Below are positions 20,105 to 29,822 of a DNA stretch of 64,000 nt, piece after piece; position 1 is the stretch's first letter; every line of letters begins with the position of its first letter. Origin of the DNA: Verrucomicrobiota bacterium (lineage in GTDB: Bacteria; Verrucomicrobiota; Verrucomicrobiia; Verrucomicrobiales; Akkermansiaceae); contig JAPLUI010000487.1 in NCBI GenBank assembly GCA_026397725.1, positions 1-64,000 on the forward strand. Reading direction: 5' to 3'. Position numbers and translations under genes: made by a program. A model generated the notes under the pieces. The model saw nothing but the letters and a program-made list of their open reading frames with translations, ran no database searches and was not told where the DNA came from.

Positions 20105-23100
20105 TTAGCCATCGCCAATGGAGTCCCCCATCAGGAACTCGCCCGCCGGAATCTCCGCGAAGCCAGGCGGCACCCCGCTGTCCAAGCGCACCGCGAGGCG
20201 ATAGAAACGCTTGGGCGCACCGCCGTCGGGGCGGCTGAGCACGACGCGCTCCATGCCGGGGGCGGTGGGCACCAGATTCAGGGGGAATGCGCTCGACCAC
20301 GGGCCGCCTGCGGTGCGGGTGGCCAGCACCGTCCAAACCATCAGGTCGGTGCTCGCTTCGATCATCAGCCCAAGGTCCGGGGCGGAGGCGGCGGGCATCT
20401 CGAAGAAGAAGGAATCGACGGCCCCGGCCTTGGTGAAACGCGGCACGCCAGGGCTGCCGGAGTCGGCGAGGTTCGGGTTGAGCGCGAGGGCGTATTCGAC
20501 CACGTTCGGGTAGCCGTCGTGGTCCTGGTCGCCGCCGGCCGGGGTGGTCAGGCCGTAGTAGGCGGCGAAGGCGGCATAGCTTTGGGGCAGGAGGGTGACC
20601 GGCAGTTCGTAGGCCCCGCGATCAACGGCCGCGCCGATGATCCGCGGGTTGCCGAGCAGGTCGGTGGGCGTGCCGGCCGGCACCAGGGCGTTGCTGCCGG
20701 TATCGATGCCCGGGCTGCCGGGTTGCAGGCGCAGGCCGTCGTCGGCGGTGCGCCACCGGCCGTCGGCACCGGCGGGGGTGGCCAAGGAGACGAACTGGGG
20801 ATTCGCACTCGTGTGATTTCCGCCCGCGCCGGACCAACCGCCTTCGATGATGCAGTAGTTGAGGGTGGAGGCAGACCCGGCGCCATCCACCACGGGATTC
20901 GTCCCGTTGCCCCAGAGGATGGAATTGGCGAGGGTCGGGGAGGAAGCGGATTCGTTGCCAACGGCCCCACCAGACAAGGCCGAGTTGTTCGCCAATACGC
21001 AGTTGCCGAGGGACGGGCTGGAAAAGGAGTTGAAGATGCCCCCGCCGGAGGTTCCCGCCGAATTGTTCGCTAGCAGGCAGTTGACGAGGCTTGGTTGGAA
21101 ATAATAGCTGTAGATGCCTCCGCCACAGACGCCTGCCGAGTTGTTAGTCAGCACGCAGTTCACAAGGGTCGGAAAGGAGTGGAGGAAGTAGATGCCCCCG
21201 CCGTTGCCGTCGGTTGAGTTGTTTGCCACAACGCAGTTGGTAAGCGAGGGCGTGCCGGAAGAGAACATGACGCCGCCGCCGTATATCGCCGCCGCATTGA
21301 GCTTGAAAACGCAGTTTGCGATCATCGCGGAGCCCGCATACAACATGCCGCCTCCAGTGTTAGAACCCGCGTCCGGCCCCGCGTAGCCGCCGCGGATGGT
21401 GAAGCCGTCGAGCACAGTGGATTGGAGCGCCAGGGGGGCCGGGTGATAGAGAACGTGGTAGCAATTCTCGGCCATCGTCGCGATATCCGGCCGCCCGTTC
21501 GGGAGCACGGCGTCGTTGCCTGACAAATCACCGCTGAGGGTTGTTTCGTGGACGGCGGGGTTGCGTTCGGGCAGGCCGGGGTCGCCGGTGGCCGGGAAGC
21601 CGCCATAGACTTTCACCCCGTTGCGCAGCGAGAAATGCAGCCGGCGGGCGGCGAGTCCTGCGGCCTCCGGATTTGGCTCCGAGGTCGGCTTGTAAGTTCC
21701 CGCCGCCACCCAGACCTGGCCGCCGCCGAGCTGGCCGAGGATGTCGATCGCACCCTGGAGATCGGGCGTGGCGGTGGCCCAGGTCTTGCCGTCGGCGCCC
21801 GGCGTGCCGTCGGTCCGCACGTGGACGGTGTCGCCGACATCGAAGGCCGGGCTGTAAGTGGCGACGAAGGACCCGTCGCCGGTGACCGGAGCCAGTGCCG
21901 GGTTCCAGTCGAAGTCCCAGCCGAAATCAACCTGGAGTGTCGGCGCGACGGGTGCTGAACCGTGCTCGACCTTTTGTTCGAGCGTGCCGCCGCCGGTGCG
22001 TACCGCGTGCTCGGCCAGGTCGAAGATAACGAAGTGATAGACGATCTCGTAGGCACCGATGTCGAGTTGGCCGCCGGCCACCCGCGGGCCGCCGCGGAGG
22101 TCGAACGGCAGTGCTTCGAGGGTGTTGCCGTCGCCGTCGAGGTCGGCGGGGTCGTGGAGGGCGGCCAGCGGGGCATAATCCGCCGCGTCGAGGGCCGGAC
22201 TGGCCAGCGCGACGGACGGTCGCAGCCCATCGTCGTCGGTGAACCACCGGTTGTCCGGGCCGTCGGGGTCGGCAAGGTTGACCAATTGCGGATCGGCACT
22301 CAGGTTGCCCGTGCCCGCACCGCGCCAGCCACCTTCGATAATGCAGTAGTTGAGGGTCGCAGCCGCCCCGGAATCATCCACCACGGGATTCGGCCCGTTG
22401 GCCCAGAGGATGGAATTGGCGAGGGTTGGGGAAGAAGCCGGGGTGCTGCGAACGGCCCCGCCACCGGGCAGATTGTTGGCCAGGACGCAGTTCACGAGGG
22501 TTGGCGATGAGGCCTGGTTGAAGATGGCGGCGCCGTCGGGTGCGAAGTTGCGGGCCAACACGCAGTTGGCGAGGGTCGGAGAGGAGGCTGCGCTGTGGAT
22601 CGCGCCACCGTAGGGTGCCAGATTGTCGGTCATCACACAGTTTGTTAGGGAGGGCGTGCCATAATAGAACTGGATTCCTCCGCCCTTGCCTGCCGCCGCA
22701 TTGAGCTTGAAGACGCAGCGGGCGATGGTGGGTGAGGCCGCGTTGCTCAGCATGCCGCCGCCTTCGATCAGATACCAACTCGCACCCGTCCCCGCGTAGC
22801 CGCCGCGGATGGTGAAGCCGTCGAGCACGGCGGTGGCGTCGAGCGCCAGGGTGGCCGGATGATAGAAGACGTGGTAGCAATTCTCGGTCATCGTCGCGGT
22901 GTCCGGCAACCCGTTGCGCATCACGGTGTCATCGCCTGACAGGTCGCCGCTGAGGGTCGTTTCGTGGAGGGAGGGGTCACGTTCGGGCAGGCCGGGGTCG
23001 CCGGTGGCCGTGAAGCCGCCATAGACCTTTACGCCGTTGCGCAGCGAGAAATGCCGCCGTCGGGCGGCGATGCCTGCGGTCTCCGGATTTGGCTCCGAGG

Positions 23101-25039
23101 TCGGCTTATAGGTGCCCGCCGCCACCCAGACCTGGCCGCCGCCGGCTGCGGCGCAGGCCTCGATGGCCTGTTGGACATCGCCCAGCGCGTTGGCCCACGA
23201 GCTGCCGTCGCCCGCGCCGCCCTGGCGGACGTGCCGCACGAAGGTCCGCCAGTAATTCAGCGCCAAGGTATGGTCACCCAAGTAGCCAGTCGTGCCCGAG
23301 TCCACCTTCCACTGCATCCGCACTTCATGCGTTCCGGCGGAGAGGGCTGCCTTGGTGAAGGTGAACGAGCGGGTGCCCCAGCTTTCGCCCACCACGAAAA
23401 CCACATCGGTCGGTTGTGCCGGTTGGCCGTCCACGAGGGCACGCACGAACACCCTCCCGTTGCCGCTACCGTTCAATTCGGCGCTGAAGGTGGCCTCCAG
23501 GCTGCTGTCCGCCGCCGTGGTGATGAAAGCCGGCGCGTCCGGCATGTCGGTCCAGGTCGCGGAGGTCGTGGTCTGGTCGGGTCCGCTTGGCGCGGCCTGC
23601 GCGGTCAGCCCGCCGTATGAAGTCAGTTGCGGCGCGGCGACGACACTCAACGTGCGGTCGCTGAGATACGAGGTCAGCCCGCCGCTCGCGTGCCATTGGA
23701 TCGCGATCACATGCAAGCCGGCCGGGACGTTTTGTTTGACAAACGTGAAGGAGCGCGTGCCAGCGAAGTCCTCGGCCACGAACTCGACGTCTGAGGGCGA
23801 TGCGGCCTGCCCATCCACCAGGGCTCGCACAAACATCGAACTGCCGCCACCGGTGAACGCCTCCGCCGTGAAGGTGATCGCAATGTTGCCTGCGGTCGGG
23901 GTCACCAGGGAGCCGGTCGTGTCCGGCACCTCGGTCCAATAGGTGGCCGCCGTGCTGAGCCACCCGCCGCTCGGTGGCGTGGTGAGCAGGACTTGGGCGG
24001 CCGGGTTCGCCGCCGAGGACGCGAAAAGCGTTAGGCTCGCGTCTCCGAGTTGGGCGGTGATGCCGGAGTCGGTACACCATTGGATTTCAACCCAGTGCCA
24101 GCCCGCCGGCAGATTCGTCTTGGTGAATGCAAACGAGCGTACCCCGGTCGGCTTGCCGATCGCCGCCACGATGTCCGCCGGCGACGCCGCCTCGCCATCC
24201 ACGAGCGCACGCAAAAACACCCGTCCACCCGCCATGGTAGCGTCGATCTCGCCACTGAAGGTGATTTTCAGATCGGCGTGGTCTTCCGTGAAGATGGCAC
24301 CGGTCAAAGAACTGTTAGGCGTGCGCACTGGCGGGTCGCTGTCTCTGATCGTGGTGAAGGTGGTCGAGGTCGTGGTCCAATCCGGTCCACTCGGCAGCGG
24401 ACGCACGGCGAGCGCGGGTTGGTCCGGCGGGGAGGGGTTGGCCGCAAACGGCAACCGGTGCCCGGCGGCGTCGAGCATCTGGAAATCATCGCAGTTGACG
24501 TGACCCCACCAGCCGGAATTTTCGTCGATGATCTTGATGACGGCGGTCATGCCTTTGGACAGGCCCACGGCCAACTGGACCCGAGTCATGGTTTCGGAAT
24601 TGGCACCGGTGAAAGTCCAGGTGCGGACACCTTGCACCTCGATCACGACCATGGTGGCACCAGCGGGATCATTCTCATTGTGGTTGCCACCGCCGATGAG
24701 AAAGGTGATCACCTCGCCGGTGATGAGAAACGGCGGCGAGGTCAGCGAGCCGGTGGGCGTGTCGCCTTGAATATCGCCGGGGGTCTGACCGGGGCCGCCC
24801 TGGTAGTTCTCGTGGGTGCCGATCCACCAGTTGCCCTGGTGATTGGATGGCTGGCCGCGGCCACGCGCGGTCGGATTGTCACCCAAGGTGGGCTGGGTGT
24901 CGAAGGCCGTGCCGGTCTTGGTCCAGCCGCGCAGGTAACCGTCTTCGAAATCGGCGGTGAAATCGTCGGCGAGGGCCGTGGACACGAATGTCCCCAAAGT
25001 CAGGCCGGCAAGGGTTGCGGGAAGCAGGCGGGTGTTCAT
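20105..25039 (-). CDS. Large secreted protein: N-terminal region, three ~130-aa repeats, two choice-of-anchor Q/parallel beta-helix modules, truncated FGE-like C-terminus
   Basis: Signal peptide MNTRLLPATLAGLTLGTFVSTALA; repeats around GGRVFLRALVDGEAASPADI...RSFAFTKTNLPAGWHWVEIQW; VRHVRQGGAGDGSSWANALGDVQQAIEACAAAGGGQVWVAAGTYKP. Confidence 0.8.
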   Translation of the reverse strand: MNTRLLPATLAGLTLGTFVSTALADDFTADFEDGYLRGWTKTGTAFDTQPTLGDNPTARGRGQPSNHQGNWWIGTHENYQGGPGQTPGDIQGDTPTGSLTSPPFLITGEVITFLIGGGNHNENDPAGATMVVIEVQGVRTWTFTGANSETMTRVQLAVGLSKGMTAVIKIIDENSGWWGHVNCDDFQMLDAAGHRLPFAANPSPPDQPALAVRPLPSGPDWTTTSTTFTTIRDSDPPVRTPNSSLTGAIFTEDHADLKITFSGEIDATMAGGRVFLRALVDGEAASPADIVAAIGKPTGVRSFAFTKTNLPAGWHWVEIQWCTDSGITAQLGDASLTLFASSAANPAAQVLLTTPPSGGWLSTAATYWTEVPDTTGSLVTPTAGNIAITFTAEAFTGGGSSMFVRALVDGQAASPSDVEFVAEDFAGTRSFTFVKQNVPAGLHVIAIQWHASGGLTSYLSDRTLSVVAAPQLTSYGGLTAQAAPSGPDQTTTSATWTDMPDAPAFITTAADSSLEATFSAELNGSGNGRVFVRALVDGQPAQPTDVVFVVGESWGTRSFTFTKAALSAGTHEVRMQWKVDSGTTGYLGDHTLALNYWRTFVRHVRQGGAGDGSSWANALGDVQQAIEACAAAGGGQVWVAAGTYKPTSEPNPETAGIAARRRHFSLRNGVKVYGGFTATGDPGLPERDPSLHETTLSGDLSGDDTVMRNGLPDTATMTENCYHVFYHPATLALDATAVLDGFTIRGGYAGTGASWYLIEGGGMLSNAASPTIARCVFKLNAAAGKGGGIQFYYGTPSLTNCVMTDNLAPYGGAIHSAASSPTLANCVLARNFAPDGAAIFNQASSPTLVNCVLANNLPGGGAVRSTPASSPTLANSILWANGPNPVVDDSGAAATLNYCIIEGGWRGAGTGNLSADPQLVNLADPDGPDNRWFTDDDGLRPSVALASPALDAADYAPLAALHDPADLDGDGNTLEALPFDLRGGPRVAGGQLDIGAYEIVYHFVIFDLAEHAVRTGGGTLEQKVEHGSAPVAPTLQVDFGWDFDWNPALAPVTGDGSFVATYSPAFDVGDTVHVRTDGTPGADGKTWATATPDLQGAIDILGQLGGGQVWVAAGTYKPTSEPNPEAAGLAARRLHFSLRNGVKVYGGFPATGDPGLPERNPAVHETTLSGDLSGNDAVLPNGRPDIATMAENCYHVLYHPAPLALQSTVLDGFTIRGGYAGPDAGSNTGGGMLYAGSAMIANCVFKLNAAAIYGGGVMFSSGTPSLTNCVVANNSTDGNGGGIYFLHSFPTLVNCVLTNNSAGVCGGGIYSYYFQPSLVNCLLANNSAGTSGGGIFNSFSSPSLGNCVLANNSALSGGAVGNESASSPTLANSILWGNGTNPVVDGAGSASTLNYCIIEGGWSGAGGNHTSANPQFVSLATPAGADGRWRTADDGLRLQPGSPGIDTGSNALVPAGTPTDLLGNPRIIGAAVDRGAYELPVTLLPQSYAAFAAYYGLTTPAGGDQDHDGYPNVVEYALALNPNLADSGSPGVPRFTKAGAVDSFFFEMPAASAPDLGLMIEASTDLMVWTVLATRTAGGPWSSAFPLNLVPTAPGMERVVLSRPDGGAPKRFYRLAVRLDSGVPPGFAEIPAGEFLMGDSIGDG

Positions 25040-25070
25040 GGTGTGTTCGTTGATGGGGTTGATGAGTTGC

Positions 25071-25141
25071 TCAGGGTTTGGTGATCTCGAGGCGGTAGAA
25101 TTTCCGGGCGGTGGTGGCGGTGGGATCGGTGACGGTGCGTT
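25071..25141 (-). pseudogene. Orphan 3' gene end nearly identical to the end of the 32743-33234 ORF
   Basis: TCAGGGTTTGGTGATCTCGAGGCGGTAGAATTTCCGGGCGGTGGTGGCGG(T/C)GGGATCGGTGACGGTGCGTT present here and at 32743-32813. Confidence 0.8.
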
Positions 25142-25145
25142 GGCT

Positions 25146-27968
25146 TCATGGCTTTTGGTAAAGGAACATCACTTGGCCGGGGGTGTAGGACCAGGTGTCG
25201 TTGAGGTAGCCACCGTTCCCGAGGTATCCACCCCAGACGAGCATCTCGCTGCCGGTCCACAATGCGGTGTGGCCGGAACGGGCGAAGGGCACGTCAGTGG
25301 TACTCATCGCCGTCCAACTGTCGGTCGTTGGACTATAGCGCCCGCCGTCGTTGAACAAGCCGCTGCCCCATCCGCCATATCCGCCCCAGACGATCATTTC
25401 GCTGCCCGTCCACACCGCCGTGTGCGCGGTGCGTGCGGCGGGTGTGTTCGCCAGAGTGTTCGGAATCGCGGACCAGGTCCCGGCACCTGTCGGGTTGTAG
25501 CGGCCGCCGTCGTCGAACACGCTCAAGTTACTCCCTCCGCCCCAGACGATCATCTCGCTGCCCGTCCACACCGCCACGGGATTCTCGCGCATGGCGGGTG
25601 CGCCGGTGGTGGTGACCTCGGCCCAACGGTTGGCCGCCGGATTGTAGCGCCCGGCGTTGGGCGGATAGCTGCCGCCGTCGCCGTAGCCGCCCCAGACGAT
25701 CATCTCGCTGCCGGTCCACACCGCCGTGTGGGAGCCGCGCGGGGCTGGAGTGTCGGCAAGAGTGTTTGGAATTGCGGTCCAAGCCCCGGACCCCGCCGGA
25801 TTGTAACATCCGCCGTCGTTCAAACTGCCGCCGTTGTTCCACCCACCCCAGACAATCATCTCGTCGCCCGTCCACACCGCCGTGTGCCATTGGCGGGGGG
25901 CGGGCGCGCCGGTGGCGGTGACAACGGTCCAACTGTCGGTCGCCGGGGAATAACAGCCCCCGTCGTTCAAATAGCCGCTCGCGCCAGCGCCGCCCCAGAC
26001 GATCATCCCGGTGCCGGCCCACACCGCCGTGTGAAGGAAGCGCGCACCGGGTGCGTCGGCAGTGGCGACTGCCGTCCAGGTATTGGTCGCCGGATTGTAG
26101 CGGCCGCCATCGTTCAAATAGCTGCCGCCGCTGCCGTAGCCGCCCCAGACGATCATTTCGCTGCCGGTCCAGACTGCCGTATGCGTACTCCGCTTGGTGG
26201 GTGCGCGGCTGACCTCGATCACTGTCCAAGTGTTGGCCGCCGGGTCATAACGACCGCCGTCATTGAGGTAATTGCTGCCTCCGCCATTTTTCCATCCACC
26301 CCAGACGATCATCTCGCTGCCGGTCCAGACCGCCGTGTGAAGGTTGCGTGCGGCCGGCCCACCGGCGGCGGTGACCGCCGCCCAGGTGTTGGACGTCGGA
26401 TTGTAGCGCCCGCCGCTACTGCTGCCCCACACGATCATCGCGCCACCGGTCCACACCGCCGTGTGATACTCGCCCGCAAAGGGTGCGCCTGGGGTAGCGA
26501 CCGCCGTCCACGAATCAGTCGCAGGATTGTAGCGACCGCCATCGAAGAACAAGGTGCCCATCGAGCCGCCCCAGACTATCATCTCGCTGCCTGTCCAAAC
26601 CGCCGTGTGATGTTCGCGGGCGGAGGGCGCTCCGGTGGTGGTGACTGCCGCCCAACTGTTGGATACCGGATTATAGCGCCCGCCGTCGTTCAAACCCGCG
26701 CTGCCGTTCCAGCCACCCCAGACGATCATCTCGCTGCCGGTCCAGACCGCCGCGTGATCCGAGCGAACGCCGGGGGCGCCAGCAGTCGTCATCGTTGCCC
26801 AAGTGTCGGTCGCAGGATCGTAACGCCCGCCGTCGGCGAGATAGCCGGCGCCACCGAATCCCCCCCAGACGACCATTTCGCTACCAGTCCACACTGCGGT
26901 ATGATGGAAGCGTCCCGCAGGAGCCCCGTTGGTCGCCACCCTCGTCCAATTGTTGGACGCCGGGTGGTAGCGGGCGCCCGCGTTGGAAACGCCGACTTGG
27001 ACTTGCCCGCCCCAGACGATCATCTCGGAACCGGTCCACACCGCCGTGTGAATGTAACGCGCGGCGGGGGCGTCGGTAGTGGGCAACCCCGTCCAACTGT
27101 TGGCTGCCGGGTTGTAGCGACCGCCGTCGCCAAGGACGCCACCGCCGCCGTAGCCGCCCCAGACGATCATCTCGGAACCCGTCCACACCGCCGTGTGATA
27201 GAAGCGCACAGCGGGAGGCGTGCCATTGAAGCGCTCCTGCCAGTGGTCACTCAGGACGGTGGTCCCGATCTTCACATAGCCGGCGTTGACCAAGTCCGCG
27301 TTGTCGCTCGCGGAGAGGATGATTCCGCCTGCGGCCACGCCGGCCTGGCCGTCGGCGTTGAGGTTGGCGGTCGCCGCACCGGCGGCGAGCTGGGTGCTCG
27401 TGACTGCGGCGGGGCTGAGGTGGGTGGTTTGGACCGCGTTGGCAGCCAAGTGCGTGCCGGCCACCGCACCGGCGGCGAGCTGGGTCGCGCCCACCGCACC
27501 ATTGGCGAACTTGGCGCTGGTGATCGCGCCGTCGCGAACTTCCTCGGCCGTCATCGCGTAGCCCGCCGCCGCGATGCGTTGGTCCGGCGTGAGCTGTTGC
27601 CAGCCATGGCTGCCGTCGTTGAACCAGACGCTCAGACGCAGGTCGGGGTGGCTGAACACGCTTGGCGGAATGGCGGTCATGTTGGTGAGGGTGGGGTCGC
27701 CTAACAACACCGAGTAGAGGCCGTTGGTTACCGTGAGCCTAACGGCGCTGGCGGGCGGGCTGCCGCCGCTGCTGGTGCCGTCGTTGCTCCAATAGCTCAC
27801 GGTGCCGGCTTCGCCGACCAGCGCGAACTTGAACTGGCCGAGGCCGTTGAAATTCGTACCGCCGACGGCGATGCGGCCCTGGTAGTTGATGAGCTGCGGC
27901 ACCTGCGCGGGCAGGCTGCCGGCGAGCAAGGCGATGCCCGCGAAGGTGGCGAGGATGAAGGTTTTCAT
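25146..27968 (-). CDS. Kelch-type repeat secreted protein, 14 repeats, with N-terminal QLAAGAV-type repeat region
   Basis: 14 units of HTAVWTGSEMIVWGG...GGRYNPAANSWTAV...GAPAAR counted by eye; N-terminus VPQLINYQGRIAVGGTNFNGLGQFKFALVGE. Confidence 0.9.
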   Translation of the reverse strand: MKTFILATFAGIALLAGSLPAQVPQLINYQGRIAVGGTNFNGLGQFKFALVGEAGTVSYWSNDGTSSGGSPPASAVRLTVTNGLYSVLLGDPTLTNMTAIPPSVFSHPDLRLSVWFNDGSHGWQQLTPDQRIAAAGYAMTAEEVRDGAITSAKFANGAVGATQLAAGAVAGTHLAANAVQTTHLSPAAVTSTQLAAGAATANLNADGQAGVAAGGIILSASDNADLVNAGYVKIGTTVLSDHWQERFNGTPPAVRFYHTAVWTGSEMIVWGGYGGGGVLGDGGRYNPAANSWTGLPTTDAPAARYIHTAVWTGSEMIVWGGQVQVGVSNAGARYHPASNNWTRVATNGAPAGRFHHTAVWTGSEMVVWGGFGGAGYLADGGRYDPATDTWATMTTAGAPGVRSDHAAVWTGSEMIVWGGWNGSAGLNDGGRYNPVSNSWAAVTTTGAPSAREHHTAVWTGSEMIVWGGSMGTLFFDGGRYNPATDSWTAVATPGAPFAGEYHTAVWTGGAMIVWGSSSGGRYNPTSNTWAAVTAAGGPAARNLHTAVWTGSEMIVWGGWKNGGGSNYLNDGGRYDPAANTWTVIEVSRAPTKRSTHTAVWTGSEMIVWGGYGSGGSYLNDGGRYNPATNTWTAVATADAPGARFLHTAVWAGTGMIVWGGAGASGYLNDGGCYSPATDSWTVVTATGAPAPRQWHTAVWTGDEMIVWGGWNNGGSLNDGGCYNPAGSGAWTAIPNTLADTPAPRGSHTAVWTGSEMIVWGGYGDGGSYPPNAGRYNPAANRWAEVTTTGAPAMRENPVAVWTGSEMIVWGGGSNLSVFDDGGRYNPTGAGTWSAIPNTLANTPAARTAHTAVWTGSEMIVWGGYGGWGSGLFNDGGRYSPTTDSWTAMSTTDVPFARSGHTALWTGSEMLVWGGYLGNGGYLNDTWSYTPGQVMFLYQKP

Positions 27969-27977
27969 GGCATGATA

Positions 27978-27994
27978 GTGCCGCTTTCGCGGCG
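27978..27994 (-). other. Intergenic hairpin, coding-strand GCCGC-GAAA-GCGGC
   Basis: 27-nt spacer 27969-27995; GAAA (GNRA-type) loop. Confidence 0.6.
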
Positions 27995-27995
27995 G

Positions 27996-29795
27996 TCAGG
28001 GCTTCTGATAGAGAACCATCACTTTGCCGGGGGTGTAGGACCAGGTGTCGTTGAGGTAGCCGGCGTCGCCTCGTCCGCCCCAGACGATCATCTCGCTGCC
28101 GGCCCACACCGCCGTGTGATCGGTTCGTGCGGCGGGGGCTCCGGAAGTGGTCACCGCCGTCCACCTGTCGGATGACGGATCGAAGCCGCCGCCGTCGTTA
28201 AGGAGGCCGCCTTGGACCGCGCCCCCCCAGACGATCATCTCGCTGCCGGTCCACACCGCCGTGTGATCAGCACGCGCGGCCGGTGCTCCGGTGGTGTTGA
28301 CCGCAGCCCAAGTTCCGGCGCCCGCCGGATTGTAGCGGCCGCCGTCGTCAAGGATGCCGGGGCTGGTGCCTACGCCACCCCAGACGATCATTTCGCTGCC
28401 GGTCCATACCGCAGTGTGATGGCTGCGTCCGCCGGGAGTATTCGCCAGCGTGTTCGGAATCGCTGTCCAGGCTCCCGCACCCGCCGGATCGTAACGGCCG
28501 CCGTCATTGAAACTGCTGCTGCCATCCCGGCCACCCCAGACGATCATTTCACTGCCGGTCCATACCGCCGTGTGTCCCGTCCGTACGGACGGTGAGCCGG
28601 TGGTGGCGACCGCCGACCAACGGTTGGCGGTCGGATCGTAACGCCCACCGTCGTTCAAATAGTTCAAATAACCGCTGTTGCCCACTCCGCCCCAGACGAT
28701 CATTTCGCGACCCGTCCACACCGCCGTGTGGTATTGGCGTTCGGCGGGCGTACCGGTGGTGGCGACCGCCGTCCAACAGTTGGCCGCAGGATCGTAACGA
28801 GCACCATCGTTCAAACAACCGCTGCCGCTCCAACCGCCCCAGACGATCATCTCGCTGCCGGTCCATACCGCCGTGTGCCAAGCACGCACGGTCGGCGCGT
28901 CCCTGGCGGCGAGGGCCGTCCAGGTGTTGGACGCCGGATTGTACCGCTTGCCGCCGTTCAAATAACCGCTGCCGTTCCAACCACCCCAGACGATCATTTC
29001 GCTGCCCGTCCACACCGCCGTGTGAAGATTGCGCGGGGCGGGAGGTGTGGCGTTGAGTTGCTCCTGCCAGTGGTCGCCCAGGACGGTGGTGCCGATCTTC
29101 ACATAGCCGGCGTTGACCAAGGTGGCGTTGTCGCTTGCCGAGAGGATCACTCCGCCGGCGGCCACGCCGGCCTGGCCGCTGGCGTTGAGGTTGGCGGTCG
29201 CCGCACCGGCGGCGAGCTGGGTACCGGCGACCGCACCGGGGCTGAAGTGGGTGGTCTGGACCGCGTCGGCACCCAACTGCAAGCTGCCCACTGCGCCGGC
29301 GGCGAGCTGGGCCGCGCCCACCGCGCCATTGGCGAACTTGGCGCTGGTGATCGCACCGTCGCGGACTTCCCCGGCCATCATCGCGTAACCCGCCGCCGCG
29401 ATCCGTTGGTCGGGCGTGAGTTGTTGCCAGCCGTGGCTGCCATCGTTGAACCAGACGCTCAGGCGCACGTCGGGGTGGCCGAACACGCTCGGCGGAATGG
29501 CGGTCATGTTGGTGAGGGCGGGGTCGCCTAACAACACCGAGTAGAGGCCGTTGGTAACCGTGAGCCTGACGGCGCTGGCAGGCGGGCCGCCGCCGGTAGC
29601 GGTGCCGTCGTTGCTCCAGTAGGTCGCGGTGCCGGCCCCGCCGACCAGCGCGAACTTGAACTGGCCCAGGCCGTGGAAATTCGTGCTGCCAACCGCGATG
29701 CGGCCCTGGTAGTTGATGAGTTGCGGCACCTGCGCGGGCAGGCTGCCGGCGAGCAGGGCGATGCCCGCTACCGTGGTGAGGATGAAGGTTTTCAT
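27996..29795 (-). CDS. Kelch-type repeat secreted protein, 7 repeats
   Basis: 7 HTAVWTGSEMIVWGG units; same N-terminal domain as neighbours. Confidence 0.9.
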   Translation of the reverse strand: MKTFILTTVAGIALLAGSLPAQVPQLINYQGRIAVGSTNFHGLGQFKFALVGGAGTATYWSNDGTATGGGPPASAVRLTVTNGLYSVLLGDPALTNMTAIPPSVFGHPDVRLSVWFNDGSHGWQQLTPDQRIAAAGYAMMAGEVRDGAITSAKFANGAVGAAQLAAGAVGSLQLGADAVQTTHFSPGAVAGTQLAAGAATANLNASGQAGVAAGGVILSASDNATLVNAGYVKIGTTVLGDHWQEQLNATPPAPRNLHTAVWTGSEMIVWGGWNGSGYLNGGKRYNPASNTWTALAARDAPTVRAWHTAVWTGSEMIVWGGWSGSGCLNDGARYDPAANCWTAVATTGTPAERQYHTAVWTGREMIVWGGVGNSGYLNYLNDGGRYDPTANRWSAVATTGSPSVRTGHTAVWTGSEMIVWGGRDGSSSFNDGGRYDPAGAGAWTAIPNTLANTPGGRSHHTAVWTGSEMIVWGGVGTSPGILDDGGRYNPAGAGTWAAVNTTGAPAARADHTAVWTGSEMIVWGGAVQGGLLNDGGGFDPSSDRWTAVTTSGAPAARTDHTAVWAGSEMIVWGGRGDAGYLNDTWSYTPGKVMVLYQKP

Positions 29796-29804
29796 GGCAT
29801 GACG

Positions 29805-29821
29805 GTGCTGCTTCCGCAGCG
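29805..29821 (-). other. Intergenic hairpin, coding-strand GCTGC-GGAA-GCAGC
   Basis: 27-nt spacer 29796-29822, paralogous to 27969-27995 with a compensatory pair change. Confidence 0.6.
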
Positions 29822-29822
29822 G

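Noticed and set aside
20084-21073. Plus-strand ORFs across the 1644-aa gene (20084..21073, 24050..25084 and others)
   Set aside because: Antisense of the beta-helix repeat protein
24957-27704. 915-aa plus-strand ORF antisense to the first kelch gene
   Set aside because: Artefact of repeated high-GC sequence: it is the antisense reading of the kelch repeats (periodic DDHLAAGPHRRV), with no independent domain or signal peptide
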